Assembly (NCBI RefSeq): GCF_016860545.1
Contig: NZ_BNEB01000003.1
Location: 1,860,001 to 1,924,000 of the forward strand
Origin: Streptomyces asoensis
GTDB lineage: Bacteria; Actinomycetota; Actinomycetes; Streptomycetales; Streptomycetaceae
Direction: 5' to 3'
Length of the DNA stretch: 64,000 nucleotides
Part shown: positions 1 through 7,297 of the stretch, one piece after another
How positions within the stretch are numbered: the stretch's first letter is position 1
Layout of the letters: every line of letters starts with the position of its first letter
Position numbers and translations under genes: made by a program
Notes under the pieces: generated by a model
What the model was told of the DNA's origin: nothing
Seen by the model: the letters and a program-made list of their open reading frames with translations, nothing else
Databases searched by the model: none

Positions 1-824
1 ACGTCCCCGAGCTGGACCGGCAGGCGGTCGCGCAGGGCGCCCCAGACCTCGCGGTGCGAGCGGGAGAACGCGTCGAGCGCCTGGATGGGGCCCAGGGAGT
101 TCGGGTCGCGTTCGTACGCCTCGTGGAGGAGGCGGTGCCCTTCCGACGCGTCGTGCTGCATACCGTTCAGGGCACGCCGGATCTCGCCGAGGGACTCGTG
201 GTCGAGGTCGCCGCTGCGGCCCCTTTCCATGAGCCGGCGGGCCTCGCTGAGCCGGGTGGAGGCCTGGTCGAGATAGGTCCGGCCGCGCTCGTCGTCGCCG
301 TCGGACAGGTAGTTCAGTTTGAAGTCCTCGATGCCGCGCTTCAGCCCGTAGAGCCCGTCACCCGGGAGGGCGTCGGAACTCGCGGCGGCGACCCCGCCGA
401 AGGCGCCCGCCGCGACGCCGACGCTGAGGCCGCCCGCGGTGAGGCCCTTGGCAAGGCGGGAACGCGGTCGGAACTTGCCCAGCGGGCCGGCCCGATGAGC
501 GCCCTTGGCCCGGTGGGAGCGTTGTTCCGGCACCGCCGGGTCCGCCGCTTCGCCTCCCGCGGTGCCCGCCTTCAGCATGGCCTCCATGGCGGCGACCAAC
601 TGGGCCCGCTGGACGACCTTCACCTCGGGATCGAGTTCCGGTCTGGGCAGCTCGGCGAGACTCGTGGCGAGGGCCAGCAGCTGGCCCTGCCCGGTCCGGT
701 CCGCAGCGGCCGGTGCCGGCGGTGATCCTTCGGTCTGCTCGGCCGCCGTGCCCTGGTCGGACTGCTCCTCCAGGGCCTGGGCGAAGGCGCTCGCCCGCCG
801 GTGCGCCGATACGTTCGCGATCAC
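1..824 (-). CDS. rsbN: RsbN-like anti-sigma factor for BldN, C-terminus outside the window
   Basis: Membrane-anchored anti-sigma factor expected to hold sigma-BldN inactive at the membrane. The GTG start at 824 follows an AGAGGAGGTG ribosome binding site. About 274 residues are visible and the frame is still open at the left edge. The N-terminus (VIANVSAHRR...) has the Arg/Ala/Gln-rich helical look of the RsbN sigma-binding region. A basic stretch then precedes one membrane segment (LTAGGLSVGVAAGAFGGVAA, roughly residues 135-155), followed by a DUF5667-type extracytoplasmic region (LPGDGLYGLKR). It lies directly downstream of bldN on the same strand, as in other streptomycetes. Identification rests on this position plus topology; the sequence is not strongly diagnostic by itself. 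Confidence 0.85.
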   Translation of the reverse strand, partial: MIANVSAHRRASAFAQALEEQSDQGTAAEQTEGSPPAPAAADRTGQGQLLALATSLAELPRPELDPEVKVVQRAQLVAAMEAMLKAGTAGGEAADPAVPEQRSHRAKGAHRAGPLGKFRPRSRLAKGLTAGGLSVGVAAGAFGGVAAASSDALPGDGLYGLKRGIEDFKLNYLSDGDDERGRTYLDQASTRLSEARRLMERGRSGDLDHESLGEIRRALNGMQHDASEGHRLLHEAYERDPNSLGPIQALDAFSRSHREVWGALRDRLPVQLGD

Positions 825-954
825 TGGCGGCACCTCCTCTCGTCATGACGGTCGACTCCCCTGAGGTCCTGACGGTTGCACGCCCTGGACCTGTTCCACA
901 CGATCGAGTGATCGGGGGCGGCCAGGAAGTGACCACAGGGAGCCTGTATCCCGC

Positions 955-983
955 ACAACGACTGGCGCGGCACTTGGGTTACG
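955..983 (-). promoter_or_regulatory. Candidate sigma-BldN promoter of rsbN
   Basis: Read on the minus strand, CGTAAC (983-978) is followed by 17 bases and then CGTTGT (960-955). This closely resembles the BldN consensus as I recall it, CGTAAC-N16-CGTTGA. It would give a leader of roughly 120 nt before the rsbN GTG. rsbN is a known BldN target in S. venezuelae, which fits a feedback loop in which the sigma factor makes its own inhibitor. Confidence 0.65.
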
Positions 984-1080
984 GACTGCGGATGATCGGA
1001 TCGGGAAGGCAACGGACTTTCACTGAAGGTGAGTTGGCGTCACGGAGTGTGTGGCGTCGGTCGCGGGCGGGGGGACGGGT

Positions 1081-1860
1081 TCAGCGGGCGTCTTCCGGCA
1101 GGAGACGGGCGAGGGTGCGCACGGCCCGGTACTGGAGGGTCTTGATGGCGCCCTCGTTCTTGCCCATCACGCGCGCGGTCTCGGCGACGGACAGCCCCTG
1201 GAGGAACCGGAGCGTCACGCACTCCTGCTGCTGGGGGTTGAGCCGGCGCACGGCGTCCAGCAGCGCGGCGTTGGAGAGGGACTCCAGGACGGAGTCCTCG
1301 GGGGAGCGCTCGACCTCGTTGGCGTCGAGCATCTCGCCGGTGGTGACCTCCAGCCGGAACCGGCTGGACTTGAAGTGGTCGGCCACCAGGTTGCGGGCGA
1401 TGGTGACCAGCCAGGCGCCGAAGTCGCGGCCCTGCCAGGTGAACGTCCCGATGCGGCGCAGGGCGCGCAGGAACGTCTCGCTGGTGAGGTCCTCGGCGGT
1501 CGCCTTGCCGCCCACCCGGTAGTAGATGTAGCGGTAGACCGTGTCGCTGTACTGGTCGTACAGCCGCCCGAAGGCGTCGGCCTCACCGGCCTGGGCGCGC
1601 TCGACGAGGTCCATCATCCGGGCGCTGTCACTGTCGGCGGCCGGCCGACGGGCGGTGGCCGCACCGGCCGGGCGTCCTCGTCTGCCCACCGCGGCGCCGC
1701 TCTCGGCCAAGGCGTAGCACGGGCCGAGCGGTGCGGTGGTGGCGAACGCGGGGACGGCGTACGCGGTGGGGACGACGCCGCGCAAGAGGTCATGGACCGT
1801 AGCGACCGTTGCGCGCAGCGTAGCCAGGCCCGAGGTGTCAACCCCGACGTGTGGGTACAC
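1081..1860 (-). CDS. bldN: ECF sigma factor BldN
   Basis: ECF sigma factor that drives aerial-hypha genes such as chaplins, rodlins and bldM in Streptomyces. It has 259 residues from a GTG start. Residues 1-80 form an extension that ordinary ECF factors lack, matching the proteolytically removed pro-region known for BldN (86 residues in S. coelicolor). Sigma region 2 follows (about 85-165, with DAFGRLYDQYSDTVYRYIYYR and TAEDLTSETFLRAL). A linker leads into sigma region 4 (about 190-255, with RLNPQQQECVTLRFLQGLSVAETAR and GAIKTLQYRAVRTL). The neighbour downstream is its anti-sigma factor. The match to BldN in both domain layout and pro-sequence makes the assignment firm. Confidence 0.95.
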   Translation of the reverse strand: MYPHVGVDTSGLATLRATVATVHDLLRGVVPTAYAVPAFATTAPLGPCYALAESGAAVGRRGRPAGAATARRPAADSDSARMMDLVERAQAGEADAFGRLYDQYSDTVYRYIYYRVGGKATAEDLTSETFLRALRRIGTFTWQGRDFGAWLVTIARNLVADHFKSSRFRLEVTTGEMLDANEVERSPEDSVLESLSNAALLDAVRRLNPQQQECVTLRFLQGLSVAETARVMGKNEGAIKTLQYRAVRTLARLLPEDAR

Positions 1861-2201
1861 GGGACTCCCAGAGGCAGAGCTTGCATCACGTGCAGTACGG
1901 AACCATTCACCCGTCGTAGCGACGGAAGGGGTACCGGATTGCGTCTGAGGAGAATAACGCTTCGTACAGGGCCTGCTACACCGAGTTGCTCAAATCATCG
2001 ATTACGTCGCTTCTGTGACCTATTGGCGCTCGATCAAGTTGCATGGTGTGAGCGATTTTTGACCGAAACGGTTTGTGTTTCGGGTTGGTCCGGGACGTCT
2101 TGTGGCTGTGCGCGGACAACAGGACTGGACGGGGGGTTACGGGGGTAAGACCGTCGGATTGGCCGGGTTCGGCGGGCCGTGTGCGGTGTTGTCCGAAAAA
2201 G
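1861..2201. other. bldN upstream region, no gene seen
   Basis: This stretch separates the bldN start from the terminator of the HAD gene. It is less GC-rich than its surroundings, especially about 1950-2100, as expected for a developmental promoter region. I saw no convincing ORF. bldN transcription is repressed by BldD in S. coelicolor; partial TCACC- and GTGAC-like half-sites occur here but no clean BldD palindrome. Confidence 0.5.
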
Positions 2202-2242
2202 CGGAGGAGCGGCCGGGGCGTGTCGCCCCGGCCGCTCCTCCG
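2202..2242 (-). terminator. Rho-independent terminator of the HAD hydrolase gene
   Basis: A perfect 19-bp stem (2202-2220 with 2224-2242) has a 3-base loop. On the minus strand it is followed by GCTTTTT, so it has both the hairpin and the U-run of a classical intrinsic terminator. That U-run is uncommon in this GC-rich sequence. Confidence 0.9.
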
Positions 2243-2270
2243 TGCCCGTGCCGCTTGCGGTCCGCTCTCG

Positions 2271-3218
2271 TCAGCGCCGCCGTCGGTGCAGCGCGATCGC
2301 CGCCGCCGTGCCGCCGGCCACCGCGCCCACCCCGGCCGCGGCCGGGATGCCGACCTTCGCCGCCTTGCGGCCCGTGCGGTAGTCGCGCAGCCGCCAGTCG
2401 AGGGTGTGCGCGTGCTTGCGCAGCTTGGCGTCGGGATTGATGGCGTAGGGGTGGCCGACGAGCGACAGCATCGGGATGTCGTTGTGCGAGTCGCTGTAGG
2501 CGGCGCAGCGGGAGAGGTCCAGGTTCTCCGCCGCGGCCAGCGCGCGCACCGCCTCCGCCTTGGCGGGGCCGTGCAGCGGCTCGCCGACCAGCTTGCCCGT
2601 GTACACGCCGTCGACCGACTCCGCGACGGTGCCCAGCGCGCCGGTGAGGCCGAGGCGGCGGGCGATCACCTGGGCGATCTCCACCGGGGCGGCCGTGACC
2701 AGCCACACCCGCTGGCCGGCGTCCAGGTGGGCCTGGGCGAGGGCGCGGGTGCCCGGCCAGATCCGCTCCGCCATGTACTCGTCGTAGATCTCCTCGCCGA
2801 TCGACATCAGCTCGGAGACGCGGTGGCCCTGCACGATGGAGAGGGCCGAGTCACGGGCCTCCTGCATGTGCTCGGGGTCCTCGACGCCGGCGAGCCGGAA
2901 CCAGGCCTGCTGCCAGGCGAAGCGGACCAGGTCGCGGGTCTCGAAGAACTTGCGTTTGTACAGGCCCCGGCCGAAGTGGAAGAGCGCGGCGCCCTGCATC
3001 ACCGTGTTGTCGAGGTCGAAGAAGGCGGCGGCCAGCGCGTCGCCGTGCACGGGGAACTGCGGTTCCCGGTCGGGAGTGTCCAGGGCTGCCAGGGTCTCCT
3101 GCGAGCCCAGGGCTTCCTGGGTGGACTTGCGGGCTGCCTCCGCCGAGGCCTCGCCTGCCAACACGCTCCGCGCCGTGGCGGAACGCCTACGGGGAGTGAG
3201 CCATCCTAGAGCGGCCAT
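2271..3218 (-). CDS. HAD-IB family hydrolase (SerB-like phosphatase)
   Basis: Phosphatase of HAD subfamily IB, 315 residues from the ATG at 3218. Motif I is AAFFDLDNTVMQGAA (about residue 63) with the nucleophile Asp and DxD. Motif II is LVTAAP. The Lys and motif III region is PAKAEAVRALAA followed by AAYSDSHNDIPML. The C-terminus ends in a hydrophobic stretch (GIPAAAGVGAVAGGTAAAIA) plus HRRRR, so the enzyme is probably anchored in the membrane with a short basic tail. The substrate cannot be read from sequence; relatives are annotated as phosphoserine-phosphatase-like or acyl-phosphate hydrolases. A longer frame upstream lacks family similarity and was not used. Confidence 0.88.
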   Translation of the reverse strand: MAALGWLTPRRRSATARSVLAGEASAEAARKSTQEALGSQETLAALDTPDREPQFPVHGDALAAAFFDLDNTVMQGAALFHFGRGLYKRKFFETRDLVRFAWQQAWFRLAGVEDPEHMQEARDSALSIVQGHRVSELMSIGEEIYDEYMAERIWPGTRALAQAHLDAGQRVWLVTAAPVEIAQVIARRLGLTGALGTVAESVDGVYTGKLVGEPLHGPAKAEAVRALAAAENLDLSRCAAYSDSHNDIPMLSLVGHPYAINPDAKLRKHAHTLDWRLRDYRTGRKAAKVGIPAAAGVGAVAGGTAAAIALHRRRR

Positions 3219-3320
3219 GGCGTGAGCATAGCCATTGTGTCCGGTGGTTCCGGAGCCGAGAGGTTCGGACGGTGTGAACTCTCCGCGACCGCACCGTGAA
3301 AGAAGCGGGAGAATGGCGGT

Positions 3321-3593
3321 ATGACTCCCCTCTTTGGACGTAAGGCCGCCCCGGGCGCGCGGTCGGTCACTCTCATCCGCAAGTCCGGTTGTCATCTCTG
3401 CGACGACGCGGAGCGTGTCATCGAGCGAGTCTGCGGGGAACTGGGGGTGTCCTGGGAGCAGAAGGACATCGCCGACGACCAGGAGCTGTACGACCAGTAC
3501 TGGGAGCAGATCCCGGTCGTGCTGGTCGACGGCAGGCAGCACACCTTCTGGCGGGTGGACGAGGGCCGCCTGCGCAAAGAACTGGCCGGATAG
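3321..3593 (+). CDS. Glutaredoxin-like thioredoxin-fold protein
   Basis: Small 90-residue glutaredoxin-family (DUF836) protein. It has a CHLC redox motif at about residues 25-28 (KSGCHLCDDAERVIERV), a cis-proline loop (QIPVVLVDG) and a charged C-terminus. It probably acts as a thiol-disulfide or thiol-reductase accessory in the cytoplasm; no signal peptide is present. It sits between the divergent HAD gene and rex, about 260 bp upstream of the rex start, and is read in the same direction. Confidence 0.88.
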   Translation: MTPLFGRKAAPGARSVTLIRKSGCHLCDDAERVIERVCGELGVSWEQKDIADDQELYDQYWEQIPVVLVDGRQHTFWRVDEGRLRKELAG

Positions 3594-3758
3594 GGACGTA
3601 CGGCGGCGGCCGAGAAGTACAAGCTTGTACGGAAGGTCGCTTAGGATCGATGGCGGTTTTGTCTCGGGGGCGGGATTCACGAGGAGAGTGGCGGTTTTGC
3701 CCCCTGGAATGATGTGCGTGACCCCGGTCACGTTGGCCGGGCAAATCGGACACCATCT

Positions 3759-3776
3759 TTGTGCACGCGTTCACAA
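3759..3776. promoter_or_regulatory. Rex operator (ROP)
   Basis: TTGTGCACGCGTTCACAA agrees with the Rex consensus TTGTGAA-N4-TTCACAA at nearly every position. It lies 77 bp upstream of the rex GTG, in the 259-bp space after the glutaredoxin-like gene. In S. coelicolor Rex binds such a site to repress its own rex-hemACD operon when NADH/NAD+ is low, so autoregulation is expected here. Confidence 0.92.
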
Positions 3777-3852
3777 AGACATAGCCTGCTGTCGACGGGG
3801 CGGTCTGGGTACGTGTGACCGCCTACAGCCCCGCTCTACCCGCAGGAGCACC

Positions 3853-4617
3853 GTGGCAACTGGCCGAACTCACCGACCGGCGACCCGTAGCCGAGGGATT
3901 CCCGAGGCCACCGTCGCCCGCCTTCCGCTGTACCTCCGCGCGCTGACCGGACTGTCGGAGCGCTCGGTTCCCACGGTCTCCTCCGAGGAGCTCGCGGCCG
4001 CCGCGGGGGTCAACTCCGCGAAGCTGCGCAAGGACTTCTCCTACCTCGGTTCCTACGGGACACGCGGGGTCGGCTACGACGTCGAGTATCTCGTCTACCA
4101 GATCTCCCGTGAGCTCGGGCTCACCCAGGACTGGCCCGTCGTGATCGTCGGCATCGGAAACCTCGGCGCGGCCCTGGCCAACTACGGCGGGTTCGCCTCG
4201 CGCGGCTTCCGGGTCGCGGCGCTCATCGACGCCGATCCGGCGATGGCCGGGAAGCAGGTCGCCGGGATCGCCGTCCAGCACAGCGACGGCCTGGAGAAGA
4301 TCATCTCCGACAACGGGGTCTCCATCGGCGTCATCACCACCCCGCCCGGCGTCGCCCAGCAGGTCTGCGACCGGCTCGTGGCCGCCGGCGTCACCTCGAT
4401 CCTGAACTTCGCGCCGACCGTGCTGGCCGTTCCGGACGGCGTCGACGTGCGCAAGGTCGACCTCTCCATCGAGCTCCAGATCCTCGCCTTCCACGAGCAG
4501 CGCAAGGCCGGCGAGGAGGCCGCGGCTAACGAGAACGCCGTCCCGGCCCCCGCCGCCCGCGCCGACTCCACCGAGCAGGGACCCGACGGGGACGTACCCG
4601 CCGTGATGCCGGCATGA
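3853..4617 (+). CDS. rex: Redox-sensing transcriptional repressor Rex
   Basis: NADH/NAD+-responsive repressor of respiratory genes, 254 residues. The GTG at 3853 follows AGGAG and is chosen over a longer upstream frame that lacks family similarity. The N-terminal winged helix (about 18-88) contains ELAAAAGVNSAKLRKDFSYLGSYGTRGVGYDV, the family's DNA-recognition region. The Rossmann fold begins with VVIVGIGNLGAAL (GxGxxG at 100-105). The domain-swapped C-terminal helix is VDLSIELQILAFHEQRKA. The tail after about residue 220 is Ala/Pro/Glu-rich and probably disordered. The stop overlaps the hemA start (ATGA), so translation is coupled. Confidence 0.97.
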   Translation: MATGRTHRPATRSRGIPEATVARLPLYLRALTGLSERSVPTVSSEELAAAAGVNSAKLRKDFSYLGSYGTRGVGYDVEYLVYQISRELGLTQDWPVVIVGIGNLGAALANYGGFASRGFRVAALIDADPAMAGKQVAGIAVQHSDGLEKIISDNGVSIGVITTPPGVAQQVCDRLVAAGVTSILNFAPTVLAVPDGVDVRKVDLSIELQILAFHEQRKAGEEAAANENAVPAPAARADSTEQGPDGDVPAVMPA

Positions 4618-6335
4618 GTCTCCTCGTCGTGGGGCTGAGCCACCGCAGCGCCCCCGTCAGCGTGCTGGAGCGGGCGTCGCTGTCCGTCGACGCCCAGTTC
4701 AAGCTGCTCCAGGACACCGTCGCCGCCGAGCCGGCCGCCGAGGCCGCGGTGCTCGCCACCTGCAACCGGATCGAGCTCTACGCCGACGTGGACAAGTTCC
4801 ACGCGGGCGTCGCCGAGCTGTCCACGCTCCTCGCCCAGCACAGCGGGGTCGGGCTCGAGGAGCTCACCCCCTACCTCTACGTGCACTACGAGGACCGCGC
4901 CGTCCACCACTTCTTCTCGGTGGCCTGCGGTCTCGACTCCATGGTCGTCGGCGAGGGCCAGATCCTCGGGCAGATCAAGGACGCCCTGGCCCGGGCGCAG
5001 GAGCTGCACACCGCCGGACGGCTGCTGAACGACCTGTTCCAGCAGGCCCTGCGGGTCGGCAAGCGCGCCCACTCCGAGACCGGCATCGACCGCGCCGGAC
5101 AGTCCCTCGTCACCTTCGGTCTGGAACAGCTCGCCGCGGGCGGGGACGTGACCGCGTGGGCGCGGGGCAGGACGGCGCTGGTCATCGGCGCGGGATCGAT
5201 GTCCTCGCTGGCCGCCGCCACCCTCGCGCGCGCCGGGGTCGCGGAGATCGTCGTCGCCAACCGCACGCTCGACCGGGCCGAGCGGCTGGCCCAGATACTG
5301 ACCGAGGCCGACGGCACGGACGTGTCGGCCCGCGCGGTCCCGATGGAGTCGGTGCCGGCCGAGCTGACACGTGCCGACGTCGCCGTCTCCTGTACGGGGG
5401 CGACGGGCCTGGTCCTGACGGCCGAGGCGGTCGCCGCGGCGGTCGAGGACCGCACCGGGGCACCCGCCGCCTTCGCCGAGCAGGGCGCGCCGGCCGGCGT
5501 ACGGCCGCTGCCGCCCACCTCCGTCGGCACCGACGAGAACTGCCCCCTCGACCTCGCCGCCGTGCCGCAGCAGGCCGCGGTCCAGCAGCCCGGCTTCTCC
5601 GTGCTCGGGGAGGCCGCCGTCGCCGGCATGGACGCCGCGACGCTGGAGCAGCACGCCGCCTGGGTCGACAACGCCGGTGTGGACCGCAGGCCGTCCGCCC
5701 GGCGCAGCCCCGAGACCGACACCGAGCTGATCACCGCGCTCGCCGCGCTCGCCGCCACCGTCGGCCGCATCCCCGAGCGCCGGCGGCCCGAGCCGGTCGC
5801 CGCGCCCGTGCGGCCGGAGCCGGTCCTGTTCCTGCTCGACCTGGCGATGCCGCGGGACGTCGACGCGGCCGCGCACCGGCTCGCCGGGGTGCGGCTGGTG
5901 GACATCGAGTCGCTGGCGGAGGCCTCGGCCGACGCGCCGATGGCCGCCGACGTCGACCAGGTGCGGCGGATCGTCGCCGACGAGGTCGCCGCCTTCGGCG
6001 CCGCGCAGCGGGCCGCGCACATCACGCCGACCGTGGTCGCCCTGCGCACCATGGCCGCCGACGTCGTGGCCGGCGAGATCGCCCGGCTCGACGGACGGCT
6101 GCCCGGCCTGGACGACAAGCACCGCGCCGAGATCACCCAGACCGTGAAACGGGTCGTCGACAAGCTGCTGCACGCGCCGACCGTACGCGTCAAGCAGCTC
6201 GCGGCCGAGCCCGGCGGCGCCGGGTACGCGGACGCGCTGCGGACCCTGTTCGACCTCGACCCGGAGACGGTGGCCGCCGTGTCCCGGGCCGAGGAAAGCA
6301 CCGAGAAGAACGCAGAGAACCGAGGGCCGGCATGA
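4614..6335 (+). CDS. hemA: Glutamyl-tRNA reductase
   Basis: Reduces glutamyl-tRNA(Glu) to glutamate-1-semialdehyde, the first committed step of C5 tetrapyrrole synthesis; hemL in this window does the next step. It has 573 residues, longer than the usual 420-450. Catalytic Cys50 lies in VLATCNRIELYADVD. The signature FFSVACGLDSMVVGEGQILGQIK is followed by the NADPH domain (IGAGSMSSLAAATLARAG) and the helical dimerisation domain. The extra length is an insertion of about 120 residues (roughly 281-402), rich in Ala, Pro and Glu, inside the NADPH domain. It overlaps both rex and hemC by ATGA junctions. Confidence 0.97.
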   Translation: MSLLVVGLSHRSAPVSVLERASLSVDAQFKLLQDTVAAEPAAEAAVLATCNRIELYADVDKFHAGVAELSTLLAQHSGVGLEELTPYLYVHYEDRAVHHFFSVACGLDSMVVGEGQILGQIKDALARAQELHTAGRLLNDLFQQALRVGKRAHSETGIDRAGQSLVTFGLEQLAAGGDVTAWARGRTALVIGAGSMSSLAAATLARAGVAEIVVANRTLDRAERLAQILTEADGTDVSARAVPMESVPAELTRADVAVSCTGATGLVLTAEAVAAAVEDRTGAPAAFAEQGAPAGVRPLPPTSVGTDENCPLDLAAVPQQAAVQQPGFSVLGEAAVAGMDAATLEQHAAWVDNAGVDRRPSARRSPETDTELITALAALAATVGRIPERRRPEPVAAPVRPEPVLFLLDLAMPRDVDAAAHRLAGVRLVDIESLAEASADAPMAADVDQVRRIVADEVAAFGAAQRAAHITPTVVALRTMAADVVAGEIARLDGRLPGLDDKHRAEITQTVKRVVDKLLHAPTVRVKQLAAEPGGAGYADALRTLFDLDPETVAAVSRAEESTEKNAENRGPA

Positions 6336-7297
6336 GCGGCATGAGTAAGGCACTGAGGCTGGGGACGAGGCGGAGCAGACTCGCCATGGCCCAGTCCGGG
6401 CAGGTCGCGGACGCCGTGAGCCGGGTGACCGGACGGCCCGTGGAACTCGTCGAGATCACCACCTACGGTGACGTCTCCCGCGAGCACCTCGCGCAGATCG
6501 GTGGCACGGGTGTGTTCGTGACCGCGCTGCGCGACGCGCTGGTCAAGGGTGAGGTCGACTTCGCGGTTCACTCGCTGAAGGACCTCCCGACCACGCAGCC
6601 CGAGGAACTGGTCCTGGCCGCCGTACCGGTGCGCGAGGACCCCCGTGACGTGATCGTCGCCCGGGACGCGCTGAAGTTCACCGACCTGCCGCGCGGGGCG
6701 CGCATCGGGACGGGTTCGCCGCGCCGCGCGGCGCAGCTGAACTCGTACGCGCGCAGCCACGGGCTGGACATACACACCGTGCCCATCCGCGGGAACGTCG
6801 ACACGCGGATCGGGTACGTGCACGACGGAGAGCTCGACGCGGTGGTGCTGGCCGCGGCCGGCCTCAACCGCATCGGGCGCATCGACGAGGTCACCGACTT
6901 CCTGTCGGTGGACACGGTTCTGCCCGCTCCCGGCCAGGGAGCACTGGCGATCGAGTGTGCCGCGGACAACGCGTCACTGATCGCCGCGCTCGGTGAGCTC
7001 GACGATCCCTTCACCCGGATCGCCGTGACCGCCGAACGGTCCCTGCTCGCCGCCCTGGAGGCCGGCTGCTCCGCCCCTGTGGGCGCGCTGGCCGACCTTC
7101 TGGCCGACGGGCAGACTGTCAACGAAATGCGCCTGCGCGGAGTCGTCGGAACCCCCGACGGCACCCGTACGGTGCAGCTGTCCACCACCGGTCCCGTGCC
7201 CGAGACACACGACGGGGCAATGGCGCTCGGTCGCGAACTCGCCGCCGAGATGCTTGCCCAGGGCGCGGCCGGTCTGATGGGGGAGCGAGCACTGTGA
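6332..7297 (+). CDS. hemC: Hydroxymethylbilane synthase (porphobilinogen deaminase)
   Basis: Polymerises four porphobilinogen units into hydroxymethylbilane; 321 residues, the normal length. The start motif RLGTRRSRLAMAQ, the substrate-binding IGTGSPRRAAQL and the dipyrromethane-cofactor cysteine (Cys246 in EAGCSAPVGA) are all present, along with the catalytic Asp in the SLKDLPT region. The ATG at 6332 overlaps the hemA stop; a second ATG nine bases on is also possible. The hemD start overlaps its end by GTGA, continuing the coupled operon. Confidence 0.97.
   Translation: MSGMSKALRLGTRRSRLAMAQSGQVADAVSRVTGRPVELVEITTYGDVSREHLAQIGGTGVFVTALRDALVKGEVDFAVHSLKDLPTTQPEELVLAAVPVREDPRDVIVARDALKFTDLPRGARIGTGSPRRAAQLNSYARSHGLDIHTVPIRGNVDTRIGYVHDGELDAVVLAAAGLNRIGRIDEVTDFLSVDTVLPAPGQGALAIECAADNASLIAALGELDDPFTRIAVTAERSLLAALEAGCSAPVGALADLLADGQTVNEMRLRGVVGTPDGTRTVQLSTTGPVPETHDGAMALGRELAAEMLAQGAAGLMGERAL

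Noticed and set aside
1861..2100. Partial BldD-like half-sites (TCACC, GTGAC, TTAC...GTGA) upstream of bldN
   Set aside because: None forms the BldD palindrome with the expected spacing, although BldD control of bldN is known in S. coelicolor.
2271..3731. Long 486-codon frame containing the HAD phosphatase
   Set aside because: The part upstream of the ATG at 3218 runs antisense through the glutaredoxin-like gene and has no family similarity.
4182..6353. 723-codon minus-strand frame opposite rex and hemA
   Set aside because: Gly/Arg/Asp-rich mirror of a high-GC gene; hemA and rex on the plus strand are certain.
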